Shown here piece by piece: positions 20,078 to 28,098 of a DNA stretch of 64,000 nucleotides. Position numbers and translations under genes: made by a program. The stretch comes from an uncultured Arachnia sp. (lineage in GTDB: Bacteria; Actinomycetota; Actinomycetes; Propionibacteriales; Propionibacteriaceae): positions 1 to 64,000 of the forward strand of contig CANLSH010000001.1 of assembly GCA_947493705.1 (NCBI GenBank), in the 5' to 3' direction. The notes beneath the pieces were generated by a model that was not told the DNA's origin, searched no databases, and saw only the letters and a program-made list of their open reading frames with translations. Numbering within the stretch: position 1 is the first letter of the stretch; each line of letters opens with the position of its first letter.

Positions 20078-20368
20078 ATGAATGAGATGTCTCTGGCGGA
20101 TGTTCGCAATCGGCTCTCCGACGTGGTCGCCGATGTCGAGAGCACGCACGCGCGCGTCGTCGTCACCAAACACGGCCGCCCTGCCGCCGTTCTCATCTCA
20201 CCCGACGACCTGGCCTCTTTGGAGGAAACGCTGGGTATCTTGTCGACCCCAGGAGCCTTGGAGAGTATTCGCGACGCCGAGCGCGAGCTGGCTCGCGGAG
20301 AGACCTTCGATGAAGCCACAATTCGGGCGGATCTGGCCGCGCGCATCCGGCCCGCTGCGACCGCGTGA
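20078..20368 (+). CDS. Phd/YefM-family antitoxin, probably from a leaderless transcript
   Basis: The protein has 96 residues from ATG 20078; ATGs at 20060 and 20072 are in frame. The text SLADVRNRLSDVVADVE, VVVTKHGRPAAVLIS and DDLASLEETL is characteristic of Phd/YefM antitoxins: a DNA-binding N-terminus and a disordered toxin-neutralising C-terminus. A -10-like TATAGT at 20065-20070 would place the transcription start at or next to 20078, so the message would be leaderless, which is common in Actinobacteria. A RelE-type toxin normally overlaps the stop; here only a short degraded remnant follows. The antitoxin may therefore be an orphan. Confidence 0.8.
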   Translation: MNEMSLADVRNRLSDVVADVESTHARVVVTKHGRPAAVLISPDDLASLEETLGILSTPGALESIRDAERELARGETFDEATIRADLAARIRPAATA

Positions 20369-20455
20369 GCGGCGAGTCTTACAGAGTGGAACTGCTTCGA
20401 CACGAAACTGGCCACGGTCGTCGAATAGCGCCCGGCGACGGAGGACGCTGTCATG
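20366..20455 (+). pseudogene. Remnant of a RelE/ParE-type toxin gene
   Basis: A GTG overlaps the antitoxin stop (GTGA, 20366-20369) exactly where the toxin normally starts. The first residues VSGESYRVELLR resemble the beta-strand opening of RelE toxins (YRVEL). The frame ends after 29 codons, against about 85-95 in the family, and no continuation is recognisable in the other frames. It is most likely a truncated, dead toxin. It could also be a chance short frame. Confidence 0.4.
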
Positions 20456-20768
20456 AGTAGCCGCTGTGAGGCACGAACAGCGGCATACCGGAAGAGCCCG
20501 GCGCGTGTCGAGCAGCAGGGCGGCTTTCGGCCGCACCGTGGTGCGACAAAACGCACAAGACCCGCTGACCGGGTAGCGCTCGGCCACCGGATGAGAGCGT
20601 TTTGGCATTAGACCGCCAGCAGCCGAACGAGGTCTCGACACGGCCGCGGGCGGCCTACTCGACCACCGGAGAAATGCTGGTTTCCAACCCCACGGCGGCG
20701 CGGAGTGCGCCTGAGAAACTGGCACGGAACCTTGATGTCATTCACGCCGTGCACGCTCCAGGCTACAA
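20369..20768. other. Gene-poor stretch between the two toxin-antitoxin loci
   Basis: Apart from the toxin remnant and a REP element at 20631-20669, no gene is recognised. A minus-strand frame starting at ATG 20608 has a zinc-knuckle-like opening (SCAFCRTTV, then a D-T-R-R and PVCRCSC) but runs on into the antitoxin shadow and cannot be assigned. The stretch looks like decayed accessory DNA. Confidence 0.4.
20631..20669. repeat. Single actinobacterial REP element
   Basis: The element begins GGTCTCGACAC, has a centre GGCCGCGGGCGGCC and ends CTACTCGACCACCGG. Read on the minus strand it is GGTCGAGTAG ... GTGTCGAGACC, an imperfect inverted repeat of the type found in many copies between genes in Actinobacteria. 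It is related in layout to the diverged units at 209-640. Confidence 0.75.
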
Positions 20769-21158
20769 CTACCACACCTCGATACGTGCCTCGTGGGCCG
20801 CCGAGCGAGCAAGACGTTCGTCACGAGTGACCAAGGGACATTCCAGTGCTTCGGCGAGCGCGACGTAGGCCGCATCATACGCGGTGACGTTGTTGCGCAG
20901 CTCGAACGCGCGACGACACATCGCGTCGGTGAAAGGCCAGCGCCGCACCGGTAGGTCATCCAGGTCCAGGAGGCATGCTAGGGCCTCACTCGAACTCAGT
21001 TGCCGAGACATGGACAGTCTCCGCAGGGCCGAGACCACCTCAGAGTCCAAGAGGTTTGGTGCATGCAATTCCTGTGTTGAGAGAAGCGTCCGAAGGGCGT
21101 CCGTGCCCGGTGCAGCGGTCAGTGCAGCGACGACTGCGGATGCGTCCACCACGATCAT
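20769..21158 (-). CDS. vapC: VapC-type PIN-domain toxin ribonuclease
   Basis: This 129-residue PIN protein has its acidic active site complete: D5 in MIVVDAS, E40 in NLLDSEVVSAL, D95 in TAYDAAYVALAE and D113 in LVTRDERL. PIN toxins cleave RNA, often tRNA or rRNA, with Mg2+. The start overlaps the antitoxin stop by 4 nt (21155-21158), the usual antitoxin-first order. Nothing suggests inactivation. Confidence 0.9.
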   Translation of the reverse strand: MIVVDASAVVAALTAAPGTDALRTLLSTQELHAPNLLDSEVVSALRRLSMSRQLSSSEALACLLDLDDLPVRRWPFTDAMCRRAFELRNNVTAYDAAYVALAEALECPLVTRDERLARSAAHEARIEVW

Positions 21159-21412
21159 TGGCGGAGGCGCTCCATCAACTGCTCATCGCGTTCACGACGA
21201 GCTTCGTCCAATGCTTCCACAGCGGCGACCTCAGTCGTTCTGCTCCGTCGGGCGGCTCGATCCATGACTTCTGCAACGGTGGGGCGTGCCACCTCTTGAT
21301 CAATCAGACCCAGGAGGTAGGAATTGAGCGACTCCCCGCGCGCGGCGGCACGCGACTTCAGTACCCGACGCGCCTCTTCCGACACGTTCCTGATCTGCAG
21401 TAGCGACGTCAT
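21155..21412 (-). CDS. vapB: FitA/VapB-type ribbon-helix-helix antitoxin
   Basis: The product has 85 residues. It has an N-terminal ribbon-helix-helix fold (SLLQIRNVSEEARRVLKSRAAARGESLNSYLL) and a charged C-terminal tail for toxin binding. It belongs to the FitA-like group that pairs with PIN toxins. ATG 21412 lies ten bases downstream of a perfect 14 bp palindrome, the likely operator for autorepression by the VapBC complex. Confidence 0.87.
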   Translation of the reverse strand: MTSLLQIRNVSEEARRVLKSRAAARGESLNSYLLGLIDQEVARPTVAEVMDRAARRSRTTEVAAVEALDEARRERDEQLMERLRQ

Positions 21413-21421
21413 GCATACAGA

Positions 21422-21435
21422 GTAGATGCATCTAC
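21422..21435. promoter_or_regulatory. Palindromic operator upstream of vapBC
   Basis: GTAGATGCATCTAC is a perfect 14 bp palindrome, ten bases before the antitoxin start on the minus strand. Ribbon-helix-helix antitoxins bind such short dyads. The surrounding sequence is AT-rich compared with the region, as expected for a promoter. Confidence 0.65.
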
Positions 21436-21455
21436 ATACACTTTACAAGCAGCCG

Positions 21456-22643
21456 TCAGCGGACGGCGGCGATGGCCCGGGCCACGTGGCCGATGTTGCG
21501 GGAGTTGAGGGCAGCCACGCACATGCGGCCGGCGTCGGTGCCGTAGATGCCGTGCTCGGTGCGCAGCGCCACCATCTGCTCCCTCGTCAGACCGGAGTAG
21601 CTGAACATTCCCAACTGGTCGGCGATGAAGTCCATGTCCGTGACGCCCTCGGCCCTCAGCTCCTCGACGAGCTGTGCTCGCAGAGCCTTGATGCGGGTCC
21701 GCATGGCGCCAAGTTCGTCCTCCCACATCTGGCGGAGCTCCGGATCTGTGAGAACCTCCGCCACCAGGGCGGCGCCGTGCTTGGCTGGGTTGGAGTAGTT
21801 GGTGCGGATACAGATCTTCAGCTGACTCAGTACTTTGGCCGCCGCACCGGCGTCCTGCGTGACGACGTGCAGCGCACCGATCCTCTCGCCGTAGAGGCTG
21901 AACGACTTCGAGAACGAGGTGGCCACGAGGAACTCAAGCCCCGCCTCGACGAAGCGGTCAATCACCGCCTTGTCCTCCTCGATCCCGAAACCGAAGCCCT
22001 GGTAGGCCATGTCGAGGAAGGCGACGAGCTTGCGGGACTTCACCACCTCGATGACCCGGGTCCACTCGTCAGGCTGCAAATCGTATCCGGTGGGATTGTG
22101 ACAACACGCGTGGAGCACCACCACGGTGCCCTCCTCCGCCTCCTCCAGATCCTTGATCATGCCCGGGAAGTCGATGCCCCTGAGCTCGGGCGAGTAGTAG
22201 CGGTAGTGCCCCACCTCGAAGCCCGCTCGGGTGAACAGGGCACGGTGGTTCTCCCAGCTGGGGGTGGAGATGAGGAACCTCGCTCGGGGAGTGAGTTGTT
22301 CGATGAGATCTGCACCCACCTTCAGCGCCCCCGTGCCACCCAGGGACTGGACGCTGGCAACCCGCCCCAGGACGGCGGCGTCCGCGCCGAACACCAGTTC
22401 TCGGGTGGCCTTGATGTAGGCCGGCAGTCCGTCGATGCCCAAATACCCGTGAGGTGTCTTCTTCGCCGTCAGACGCCCCTCCGCGATGCGCACGCACTCC
22501 AGCAGTGGCAGGGTGCCGTCCTCGTCGAGATACACACCCACGCCGAGGTTCACCTTGTCCTGCCGCACATCCCTTGCGAAGGACTCGTTCAGGCCAAGAA
22601 TCGGATCCGCTGGGGCCAGCTGAATGGTGTGCAACAACGACAT
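21456..22643 (-). CDS. Aromatic/aspartate aminotransferase (class I, PLP-dependent)
   Basis: This 395-residue protein is of the AspC/TyrB type. The PLP lysine lies in ATSFSKSFSLYGERIGAL, the aspartate that contacts the pyridine nitrogen in LVAFLDMAYQGFGFG, and the conserved Asn-Pro in CCHNPTGYDL. A cofactor phosphate loop GGTGALKVGAD and the C-terminal Arg region GMFSYSGL ... ALNSRN are also present. It transfers amino groups between aspartate or aromatic amino acids and 2-oxoglutarate. The Y-G-I-Y-G-T-D stretch near the end is normal for the family. It is divergent from the carboxylate-amine ligase gene. Confidence 0.9.
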   Translation of the reverse strand: MSLLHTIQLAPADPILGLNESFARDVRQDKVNLGVGVYLDEDGTLPLLECVRIAEGRLTAKKTPHGYLGIDGLPAYIKATRELVFGADAAVLGRVASVQSLGGTGALKVGADLIEQLTPRARFLISTPSWENHRALFTRAGFEVGHYRYYSPELRGIDFPGMIKDLEEAEEGTVVVLHACCHNPTGYDLQPDEWTRVIEVVKSRKLVAFLDMAYQGFGFGIEEDKAVIDRFVEAGLEFLVATSFSKSFSLYGERIGALHVVTQDAGAAAKVLSQLKICIRTNYSNPAKHGAALVAEVLTDPELRQMWEDELGAMRTRIKALRAQLVEELRAEGVTDMDFIADQLGMFSYSGLTREQMVALRTEHGIYGTDAGRMCVAALNSRNIGHVARAIAAVR

Positions 22644-22777
22644 GGGATTCTTCGCCTCTCACGGGGACACTTCTCGCGAGGCTCAGCCTACCGCCGCGGA
22701 ATGGATCGCCTACACATTCCTGACCTACGGGCACTATTCTCCGGGGTAGGTGTACATCGAGCAGAGCGGGTCCAGAC

Positions 22778-23935
22778 ATGAAGATCGACTTCAAGCCATC
22801 CCGAAGGGCCACACTCGGCGTCGAGTGGGAGCTGACGGTTGTGGATCTGGCCACCCTCGAGGTGGTTCCCGAAGCGCACCGGGTACTGGACCACGTTGAG
22901 GACCCGATCAATGGCCCCATCCGCACCGAGTACCTCCAAAGCATGATTGAGCTGGTCAGCGGGGTTCACGAAAGCGTCGACGGAGTGGTTCGGGAAATGC
23001 ATGGGCTCATGACCCACGTCGTCGAAGCCCTGGAACCCGATGGTCTGGCCATCATGGCCATGGGAGCACATCCCTTCACTGATCCCAGCGCGCAGCAGCC
23101 CGTGAAGAAAGCGCAGTACCGCCGTGTTCGGGAGCGCAACGGCTGGTGGGGTTCACAGATGGCTGTCAATGGCGTGCACATTCATGCTGGCGTCGACGAT
23201 CGCGACAAGGCTCTGCCCATCACCTACGGCCTTGCCCGCTTCATCCCCTACTTCATCGCACTGAGCGCCTCATCGCCGTTCTGGATGGGCACAGATACCG
23301 CTTTCGCATCCCAGCGGACGATGATGTTCCAACAACTGCCCACCAATGGTCTGCCGTACCACATGGCCACGTGGAAGGAGTTCGAGCGCTACGCCACCGA
23401 GTTGGAGGGTGTGGGCATGATCCAGAGCTCCAAGGAAATACGCTGGGACATCCGCCCCTCCACGTTCGGAACAGTCGAGAATCGGGCCATGGATTGTGTG
23501 CCCACCGTCTTCGAGATCGGCGCACTCACAGCCCTGACCCAGTGCTTGGTGGAGTGGATGTCCAGGGAACTCGACGCGGGTCGGGAGATCGAGCGGCTGC
23601 CCTTCTGGTTCATGCGGGAGAACAAATGGCGGGCCGCACGATACGGGCTGGGTGCAGAGGTGGTCACACCGCGGCCACATGAACACACCATGCAGCTTCG
23701 CGAGGGGCTGTTGACCTGGCTCCACCGGCTGGGACCAATCGCCGAGGACCTTGGCTGTGACAGTCAACTGGCGGATTGCGTGGAACTGGTGCATCGTGGT
23801 CCCAGCTACGTGCGGCAACGCAGGGTGGCCAAGGCCAAGGACGGTGATCTTTCAGCGGTGATCCGGGCAAGTATCTCCGAAACGATGGGTGGGCGACCAC
23901 ACTTCACCGACCACACATCAAGGACCAAGCAGTGA
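22778..23935 (+). CDS. GCS2-family carboxylate-amine ligase (glutamate--cysteine ligase type 2-like)
   Basis: The 385-residue protein opens with TLGVEWELTVVDLATLEVVP, the ATP-binding/Glu signature of the YbdK/GCS2 family. It also has MAMGAHPFT, the metal-site histidines in VNGVHIHAGVDD, and the C-terminal arginine motif RWDIRPSTFGTVENRAMD. The family couples a carboxylate to an amine using ATP. Typical activity is glutamate with cysteine, but many members have unknown substrates and weak cysteine ligase activity. It is translationally coupled (ATGA, 4 nt overlap) to a class I glutamine amidotransferase, which may hint at a different amine donor. Confidence 0.87.
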   Translation: MKIDFKPSRRATLGVEWELTVVDLATLEVVPEAHRVLDHVEDPINGPIRTEYLQSMIELVSGVHESVDGVVREMHGLMTHVVEALEPDGLAIMAMGAHPFTDPSAQQPVKKAQYRRVRERNGWWGSQMAVNGVHIHAGVDDRDKALPITYGLARFIPYFIALSASSPFWMGTDTAFASQRTMMFQQLPTNGLPYHMATWKEFERYATELEGVGMIQSSKEIRWDIRPSTFGTVENRAMDCVPTVFEIGALTALTQCLVEWMSRELDAGREIERLPFWFMRENKWRAARYGLGAEVVTPRPHEHTMQLREGLLTWLHRLGPIAEDLGCDSQLADCVELVHRGPSYVRQRRVAKAKDGDLSAVIRASISETMGGRPHFTDHTSRTKQ

Positions 23936-24672
23936 AACCATTCCTGTTGCTCAGTTGCAGACCCGAGGATGCGGCGGCAGAAGGTGAACGTCTGGCTGTT
24001 CTGGCCCAGTCCGGGCTCATGGATCATCAACTGCATCAGATTCGTGTTGAGCAGGACCACCTTCCGATTCTCGACCTCAGCCGCTACTCCGGTGTGCTGC
24101 TGGGCGGCGGACCCTACAATTCGAGCGACCCGGTCAAATCAGATGTACAACTCCGGGTGGAGTCCGACATCCGCCGGGTACTCGAGGACGTGTTCGCCGA
24201 CGACCTGCCGTTCCTCGGCATGTGCTACGGCATCGGCACGGTGACGGCACACATGGGCGGCATTGTTGATCGCACCTACAGCGAGCCAGCCGGCCCCGTC
24301 TGGGTGCGACGCACGGATGCGGGTCATCGCGATCCGTTGCTTGAGGAGGTGCCCGAGTACTTCCAGGCCTTCGTCGGCCACAAGGAGGCGGTGACTGAGT
24401 TACCGGAGGGTGCAGTCCTGCTCGTGGAGGGTGAAGCCTGTCCGGTGCAGATGTTCCGGGTGCAGAAGAACTGCTACGTCACCCAGTTCCATCCGGAACT
24501 CAACGTCGACTATTTCGTCGAAAGGATGCGGATCTACCAGCACGCGGGCTATTTCGCCCCCGAGACGCTCGAGGATCTCATCGCACAGGCCAGGGCCCTG
24601 GACATGTCCCCTGCCGTGCACAGCATCCTGCGGCGCTTCGTGGAGCACTACACCGCCTATCAGTCCAGATAA
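23932..24672 (+). CDS. Class I glutamine amidotransferase
   Basis: The 246-residue protein has the nucleophile elbow [11 protein letters not shown] with its cysteine, and the His-Glu of the triad in [14 protein letters not shown]. The oxyanion-type loop is [13 protein letters not shown]. It resembles stand-alone GuaA-like amidotransferase domains that release ammonia from glutamine or cleave gamma-glutamyl bonds. The overlap with the upstream ligase suggests that the two act on one pathway: either feeding ammonia to the ligase or processing its gamma-glutamyl product. That pathway is not identified. The 3' end overlaps the end of the convergent sigma-factor gene by 13 nt. Confidence 0.85.
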   Translation: MKPFLLLSCRPEDAAAEGERLAVLAQSGLMDHQLHQIRVEQDHLPILDLSRYSGVLLGGGPYNSSDPVKSDVQLRVESDIRRVLEDVFADDLPFLGMCYGIGTVTAHMGGIVDRTYSEPAGPVWVRRTDAGHRDPLLEEVPEYFQAFVGHKEAVTELPEGAVLLVEGEACPVQMFRVQKNCYVTQFHPELNVDYFVERMRIYQHAGYFAPETLEDLIAQARALDMSPAVHSILRRFVEHYTAYQSR

Positions 24673-26012
24673 TCCCTGAGCACCTGTGAGCGCGACGGGT
24701 GACGCAACTTGCTCATCGTCTTCGACTCTATTTGCCTTATACGTTCACGTGTCACCCCATAGACCTTGCCAATCTCGTCAAGGGTCTTGGGCTGCCCGTC
24801 GGTCAGGCCAAAGCGCATGGAGACGACGCCAGCCTCCCGTTCACTCAGCGTGTCCAGCACATCGTTCAGCTGCTCTTGCAGCAGGGTGAAGTTGACGGCA
24901 TCGGCGGGAACAACCGCTTCGGAGTCCTCGATCAGGTCGCCGAATTCGGAATCCCCGTCTTCGCCCAGAGGTGTGTGCAGGGAGATGGGTTCACGGCCGT
25001 ACTTCTGGACCTCGACGACCTTCTCGGGCGTCATGTCCAGTTCCTTGGCCAGTTCCTCAGGCGTTGGTTCCCGGCCGAGATCCTGCAGCATCTGGCGCTG
25101 GACGCGCGCGAGCTTGTTGATCACTTCCACCATGTGCACGGGGATACGGATCGTGCGCGCCTGATCTGCCATGGCACGCGTGATGGCCTGCTTGATCCAC
25201 CAGGTGGCGTAGGTGGAGAACTTGTAGCCCTTCGTGTAGTCGAACTTTTCGACCGCACGGATCAGGCCCAGGTTTCCTTCCTGAATCAGGTCAAGGAAGA
25301 GCATGCCGCGGCCGGTGTAGCGCTTGGCCAGCGAGACGACGAGACGCAGGTTGGCTTCCAGAAGGTGGTTCTTGGCGCGACGACCGTCTGCAACGATCCA
25401 GTCAAAGTCCTCGCGGTCCTTGGCCTTCACCTTGGATTCACCGAGTCGTTCCTCGGCGAACAGGCCGGCCTCGATGCGCTTGGCGAGTTCGACCTCCTGC
25501 ACCGCGTTGAGGAGCGCGACCTTTCCGATCTGCTTCAGGTAGTCCTTGACCGGGTCCGCAGTCGCTCCTGCAGACATGACTTGTTGCTCGGGTTCGTCCG
25601 CCTCGTCGCTGTCGCTGACTGTGTAGCCACCGTCCTCGACCAGTTCCTTGACGAGCGGCGCCTCCTTGGCCTCCACGAACTGGGAGTCATCCACGTCGTC
25701 CAGTGTTCGCTTCTTGCCCCCGACGGTGAGAACGACGTCATTGCCATCTCTGGTCACCTCGACGTCGATCTGTCCCGTGGATGCATCGGCGATCGTGGGC
25801 GTGGCGGCCGGGGTCGTTGGCTTGGCGGCGGCCTTGGCACTTGCAGTCTTGCGTGCGGCGGGCTTTCTGGGGGCGGTGGACTTGGCTGCCGCCGGCTTTG
25901 AGGCGGAGGCTCCGGTGGTCCCCTCTGCCTTTGCGGTCTTTGTGGCGGTGCGGGAGCGAGTGGTTGTCTTGGTGGCAGTTGGGCTTTGCTCATTGCTCGA
26001 ACCAGAAGTCAC
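24660..26012 (-). CDS. rpoD: Principal RNA polymerase sigma factor (SigA/HrdB, RpoD)
   Basis: The product has 450 residues from GTG 26012, which lies behind AGGAGAGG; another GTG at 26045 has no ribosome site. The Ala/Lys/Thr-rich N-terminal 100 residues are typical of actinobacterial SigA/HrdB. The conserved core has region 1.2 ([17 protein letters not shown]), region 2 ([52 protein letters not shown]), region 3 and region 4.2 ([20 protein letters not shown]). It recognises housekeeping -35/-10 promoters and is divergent from sigB across 215 bp. Confidence 0.94.
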   Translation of the reverse strand: MTSGSSNEQSPTATKTTTRSRTATKTAKAEGTTGASASKPAAAKSTAPRKPAARKTASAKAAAKPTTPAATPTIADASTGQIDVEVTRDGNDVVLTVGGKKRTLDDVDDSQFVEAKEAPLVKELVEDGGYTVSDSDEADEPEQQVMSAGATADPVKDYLKQIGKVALLNAVQEVELAKRIEAGLFAEERLGESKVKAKDREDFDWIVADGRRAKNHLLEANLRLVVSLAKRYTGRGMLFLDLIQEGNLGLIRAVEKFDYTKGYKFSTYATWWIKQAITRAMADQARTIRIPVHMVEVINKLARVQRQMLQDLGREPTPEELAKELDMTPEKVVEVQKYGREPISLHTPLGEDGDSEFGDLIEDSEAVVPADAVNFTLLQEQLNDVLDTLSEREAGVVSMRFGLTDGQPKTLDEIGKVYGVTRERIRQIESKTMSKLRHPSRSQVLRDYLD

Positions 26013-26167
26013 AACGGTCCTCTCCTGGGGGTGACGTGTGGGCACATATTGATTTTGCGCGCGCGGCGTCCCGTATCAGTCAAGAGCCCCGCACCTCCAT
26101 AGTTCCACGCAAGTTGTCAGGACTCAAATGGTTGGCCATAAAAATTTTCTTTCGAAGTTCGAAAAGT

Positions 26168-26194
26168 GGGAACCAATCGGGCATGCGACGCGTT
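26168..26194 (+). promoter_or_regulatory. SigH/SigR-type (ECF) promoter of sigB
   Basis: GGGAAC at 26168-26173, then 17 bp, then CGTT at 26191-26194, fits the GGGAAY-N16/17-CGTT pattern of oxidative-stress sigma factors such as SigH/SigR. It lies 34 bp before the sigB start at 26228, in the right orientation. Just upstream, TTTCGAAGTTCGAAA (26150-26164) is a dyad that could bind a regulator. The rest of the divergent region towards rpoD has a TTGACT element (minus strand), but no convincing matching -10 was found. Confidence 0.65.
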
Positions 26195-26227
26195 TGACTT
26201 GATGACGACGTGAGAAAGGCTCAAGCG

Positions 26228-27172
26228 ATGACCACCACCGCACGTACCCGCACCAACGACGGCATTGATGGCAAGGATGCTGTTGGACTTTACCTCGACG
26301 CGATTGCCAAGACCGCTCTGCTGAGTGCCGTCGAGGAGGTTGAACTGGCTCGTAGCATCGAAGCTGGTCTTTTTGCCTCCAAAATTTTGTCCGGTGAGGT
26401 CGAATCCACCACGAAGGCTACCCACGACGAGTTGGAGGGTGTTGCGCGTCAGGGAGAAGCCGCGATGCAGCGCTTTACGAAAGCCAACCTGCGCTTGGTG
26501 GTTTCCGTTGCCCGGAAATACGGCCGTGCGCAGATGCCGATGCTCGACCTCGTCCAGGAGGGCAACACGGGCCTGATTCGCGCCGTGGAGAAGTTTGACT
26601 ACGCCAAGGGGTTCAAGTTTTCCACCTACGCCACATGGTGGGTCCGCCAGGCAATCTCCAGAGGAATCGCCCAGCAGGGACGTATCGTTCGGCTGCCCGT
26701 TCATGTTGCCGAGCAGGTCAATCAGGTCTCGGCGGTGCGCCGCAACTTGGAGCGCCAGCTGGGCCGTGAACCTGAGTTGCAGGAAATTGCTGCGGAGCTG
26801 GAGCTACCCGAGGGACGCATCATCGACCTGCTTCGCTACTCCCGCGAGCACGTCTCCCTCGACGCGCCCGTCGAGGCGGATGGCGACACCTCCCTGGGAG
26901 ATCTGATCGCTCGCGAGACCTCTCCGGGACCCGACGAGATGGTGTTGGACGCCGAAGAACGTTCCCGCCTGGACAGCATGCTCTCCAGCTTGGATGATCG
27001 TTCCGCTGACGTCGTCCGTCGTCGTTACGGTCTCCTCGATGGCCGCCAGGCGAAGCTCGCCGACATCGGTCATCACTGGGGGATCACGGCGGAGCGCGTG
27101 CGTCAGATCGAACGTCTGGCACTGAGCAAGATGCGTGAGGCTGAGGCAGCTTCCGAAGCTGCCGCCGCCTGA
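26228..27172 (+). CDS. sigB: SigB-type principal-like sigma factor
   Basis: The product has 314 residues from ATG 26228, preceded by GAGAAAGG; an upstream GTG at 26210 is in frame but less likely. It lacks the long N-terminal extension of SigA and has complete regions 1.2-4: [71 protein letters not shown], and region 4.2 text LADIGHHWGITAERVRQIE. This is the group 2 sigma factor found next to sigA in Actinobacteria, usually tied to stress and stationary phase. A SigH-like promoter in front fits control by oxidative or thiol stress. Confidence 0.9.
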   Translation: MTTTARTRTNDGIDGKDAVGLYLDAIAKTALLSAVEEVELARSIEAGLFASKILSGEVESTTKATHDELEGVARQGEAAMQRFTKANLRLVVSVARKYGRAQMPMLDLVQEGNTGLIRAVEKFDYAKGFKFSTYATWWVRQAISRGIAQQGRIVRLPVHVAEQVNQVSAVRRNLERQLGREPELQEIAAELELPEGRIIDLLRYSREHVSLDAPVEADGDTSLGDLIARETSPGPDEMVLDAEERSRLDSMLSSLDDRSADVVRRRYGLLDGRQAKLADIGHHWGITAERVRQIERLALSKMREAEAASEAAAA

Positions 27173-27201
27173 GCGGTCCTCGCCTGATTTGTCGATTCAC
27201 T

Positions 27202-27240
27202 GATCCGGGTGTTGGAGTGTGTCACTCCAGCACCCGGATC
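27202..27240. terminator. Long hairpin between sigB and tesB, overlapping the tesB stop
   Basis: GATCCGGGTGTTGGAGTG pairs with CACTCCAGCACCCGGATC around the loop TGT, with one mismatch in an 18 bp stem. It lies downstream of sigB, and its right arm encodes the last tesB codons and stop (tesB ends at 27222). There is no U-tract, so it may act as a weak or factor-assisted bidirectional terminator or as 3'-end protection. Confidence 0.65.
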
Positions 27241-28061
27241 AGTCCTTCCTGGGTACAGGACGCCACGGCCAGCCCTCCCTGGTAGAGCCGGCCGGTGCAG
27301 AATCCTCGTGCCCCTGAGGCCGACGGCGAGACCATGTCGTAGAGCAACCACTCGTCCGCACGGAACGGGCGATGGAACCACATTGCATGGTCAATGGAGG
27401 CCGCCCGCATTCTCGGAGACATGAATTCCACCTGATGCTGGACCGTCGACACGCTCAGAAGGGTGATGTCTGACAGGTAGGCGAGGACCGCCGCGTGCAA
27501 CCCGGGATCATCGGGCAGCGCGCCCTGTGTTCTGACCCAGGCGCGCATCATGCCACCCTCCTCAGTGGGCTGCGGCGGGCTGGCGAGGCGCACTTCCAGA
27601 GCGTCCCATTCCGAGAGGCGTCTGACCTGCCGACCGAATCGTTCCTCAAGCACTCCACGCATGAGCGGGGACTCCTCGGGAGCCGTCACGTCAGTGGGCT
27701 GCTGCGCCGAGTGGGACAAACCGGGCTCGGGCACGTGGAACGAGGCACTCAGCTGGAAGATGACGTGCTCGGACTGCTTCGCCACAACACGGCGGGCACT
27801 GAATGATCGGCCGTCCCGCAGAACTTCGACTTCCAGGGTCAGCGGTGTCAAGGGGTCGCCCGGAAGCAAGAAATAGGCGTTGAGTGAGTGCACAATCCGG
27901 TCTTCCGGCACGGTGTGTATGGCCGCCATCAGGCTCGTGGCCAGGACCTGACCACCAAACAGCCTCTGCAGCAGGGTTTTGGGCTGTGGCCCCACGAAGG
28001 TCAGTTCTTCGATCTGGGTGAGCTCGAACTGACTGATCAACTCCTCGACGGTTTCTGGCAC
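27222..28061 (-). CDS. tesB: Acyl-CoA thioesterase II (TesB)
   Basis: The 279-residue protein has a double hot-dog fold of the TesB type. Family text includes FGGQVLATSLMAA near residue 35, HSLNAYFLLPGD, GRSFSARRVVAKQ, and in the second half LLSVSTVQHQVEFMSPRMRAASIDHAMWFHRPFR with the catalytic Asp of the S-I-D-H segment. It hydrolyses acyl-CoA to free fatty acid and CoA. The start is GTG 28061; no strong ribosome site is seen, so the start is less certain. It stands downstream of hrpA on the same strand with a 37 bp gap. Confidence 0.9.
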   Translation of the reverse strand: MPETVEELISQFELTQIEELTFVGPQPKTLLQRLFGGQVLATSLMAAIHTVPEDRIVHSLNAYFLLPGDPLTPLTLEVEVLRDGRSFSARRVVAKQSEHVIFQLSASFHVPEPGLSHSAQQPTDVTAPEESPLMRGVLEERFGRQVRRLSEWDALEVRLASPPQPTEEGGMMRAWVRTQGALPDDPGLHAAVLAYLSDITLLSVSTVQHQVEFMSPRMRAASIDHAMWFHRPFRADEWLLYDMVSPSASGARGFCTGRLYQGGLAVASCTQEGLIRVLE

Positions 28062-28098
28062 CGTGCCATGATGCCATTGTCCTGGCGCCGGTGAACGC

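Noticed and set aside
20198..20608. Minus-strand Cys-containing frame as a zinc-ribbon gene
   Set aside because: Only the first 50 codons look protein-like; the rest is opposite the antitoxin gene, and no ribosome site was seen.
21426..22781. A 451-codon open frame opposite the aminotransferase gene
   Set aside because: Shadow frame; all conserved motifs are on the minus strand.
24699..25901. A 400-codon open frame opposite the principal sigma factor gene
   Set aside because: Shadow frame produced by GC-rich codon positions of rpoD.
26150..26164. LexA/SOS box before sigB
   Set aside because: TTTCGAAGTTCGAAA has the two half-sites too close together for the actinobacterial TCGAAC-N4-GTTCGA box.
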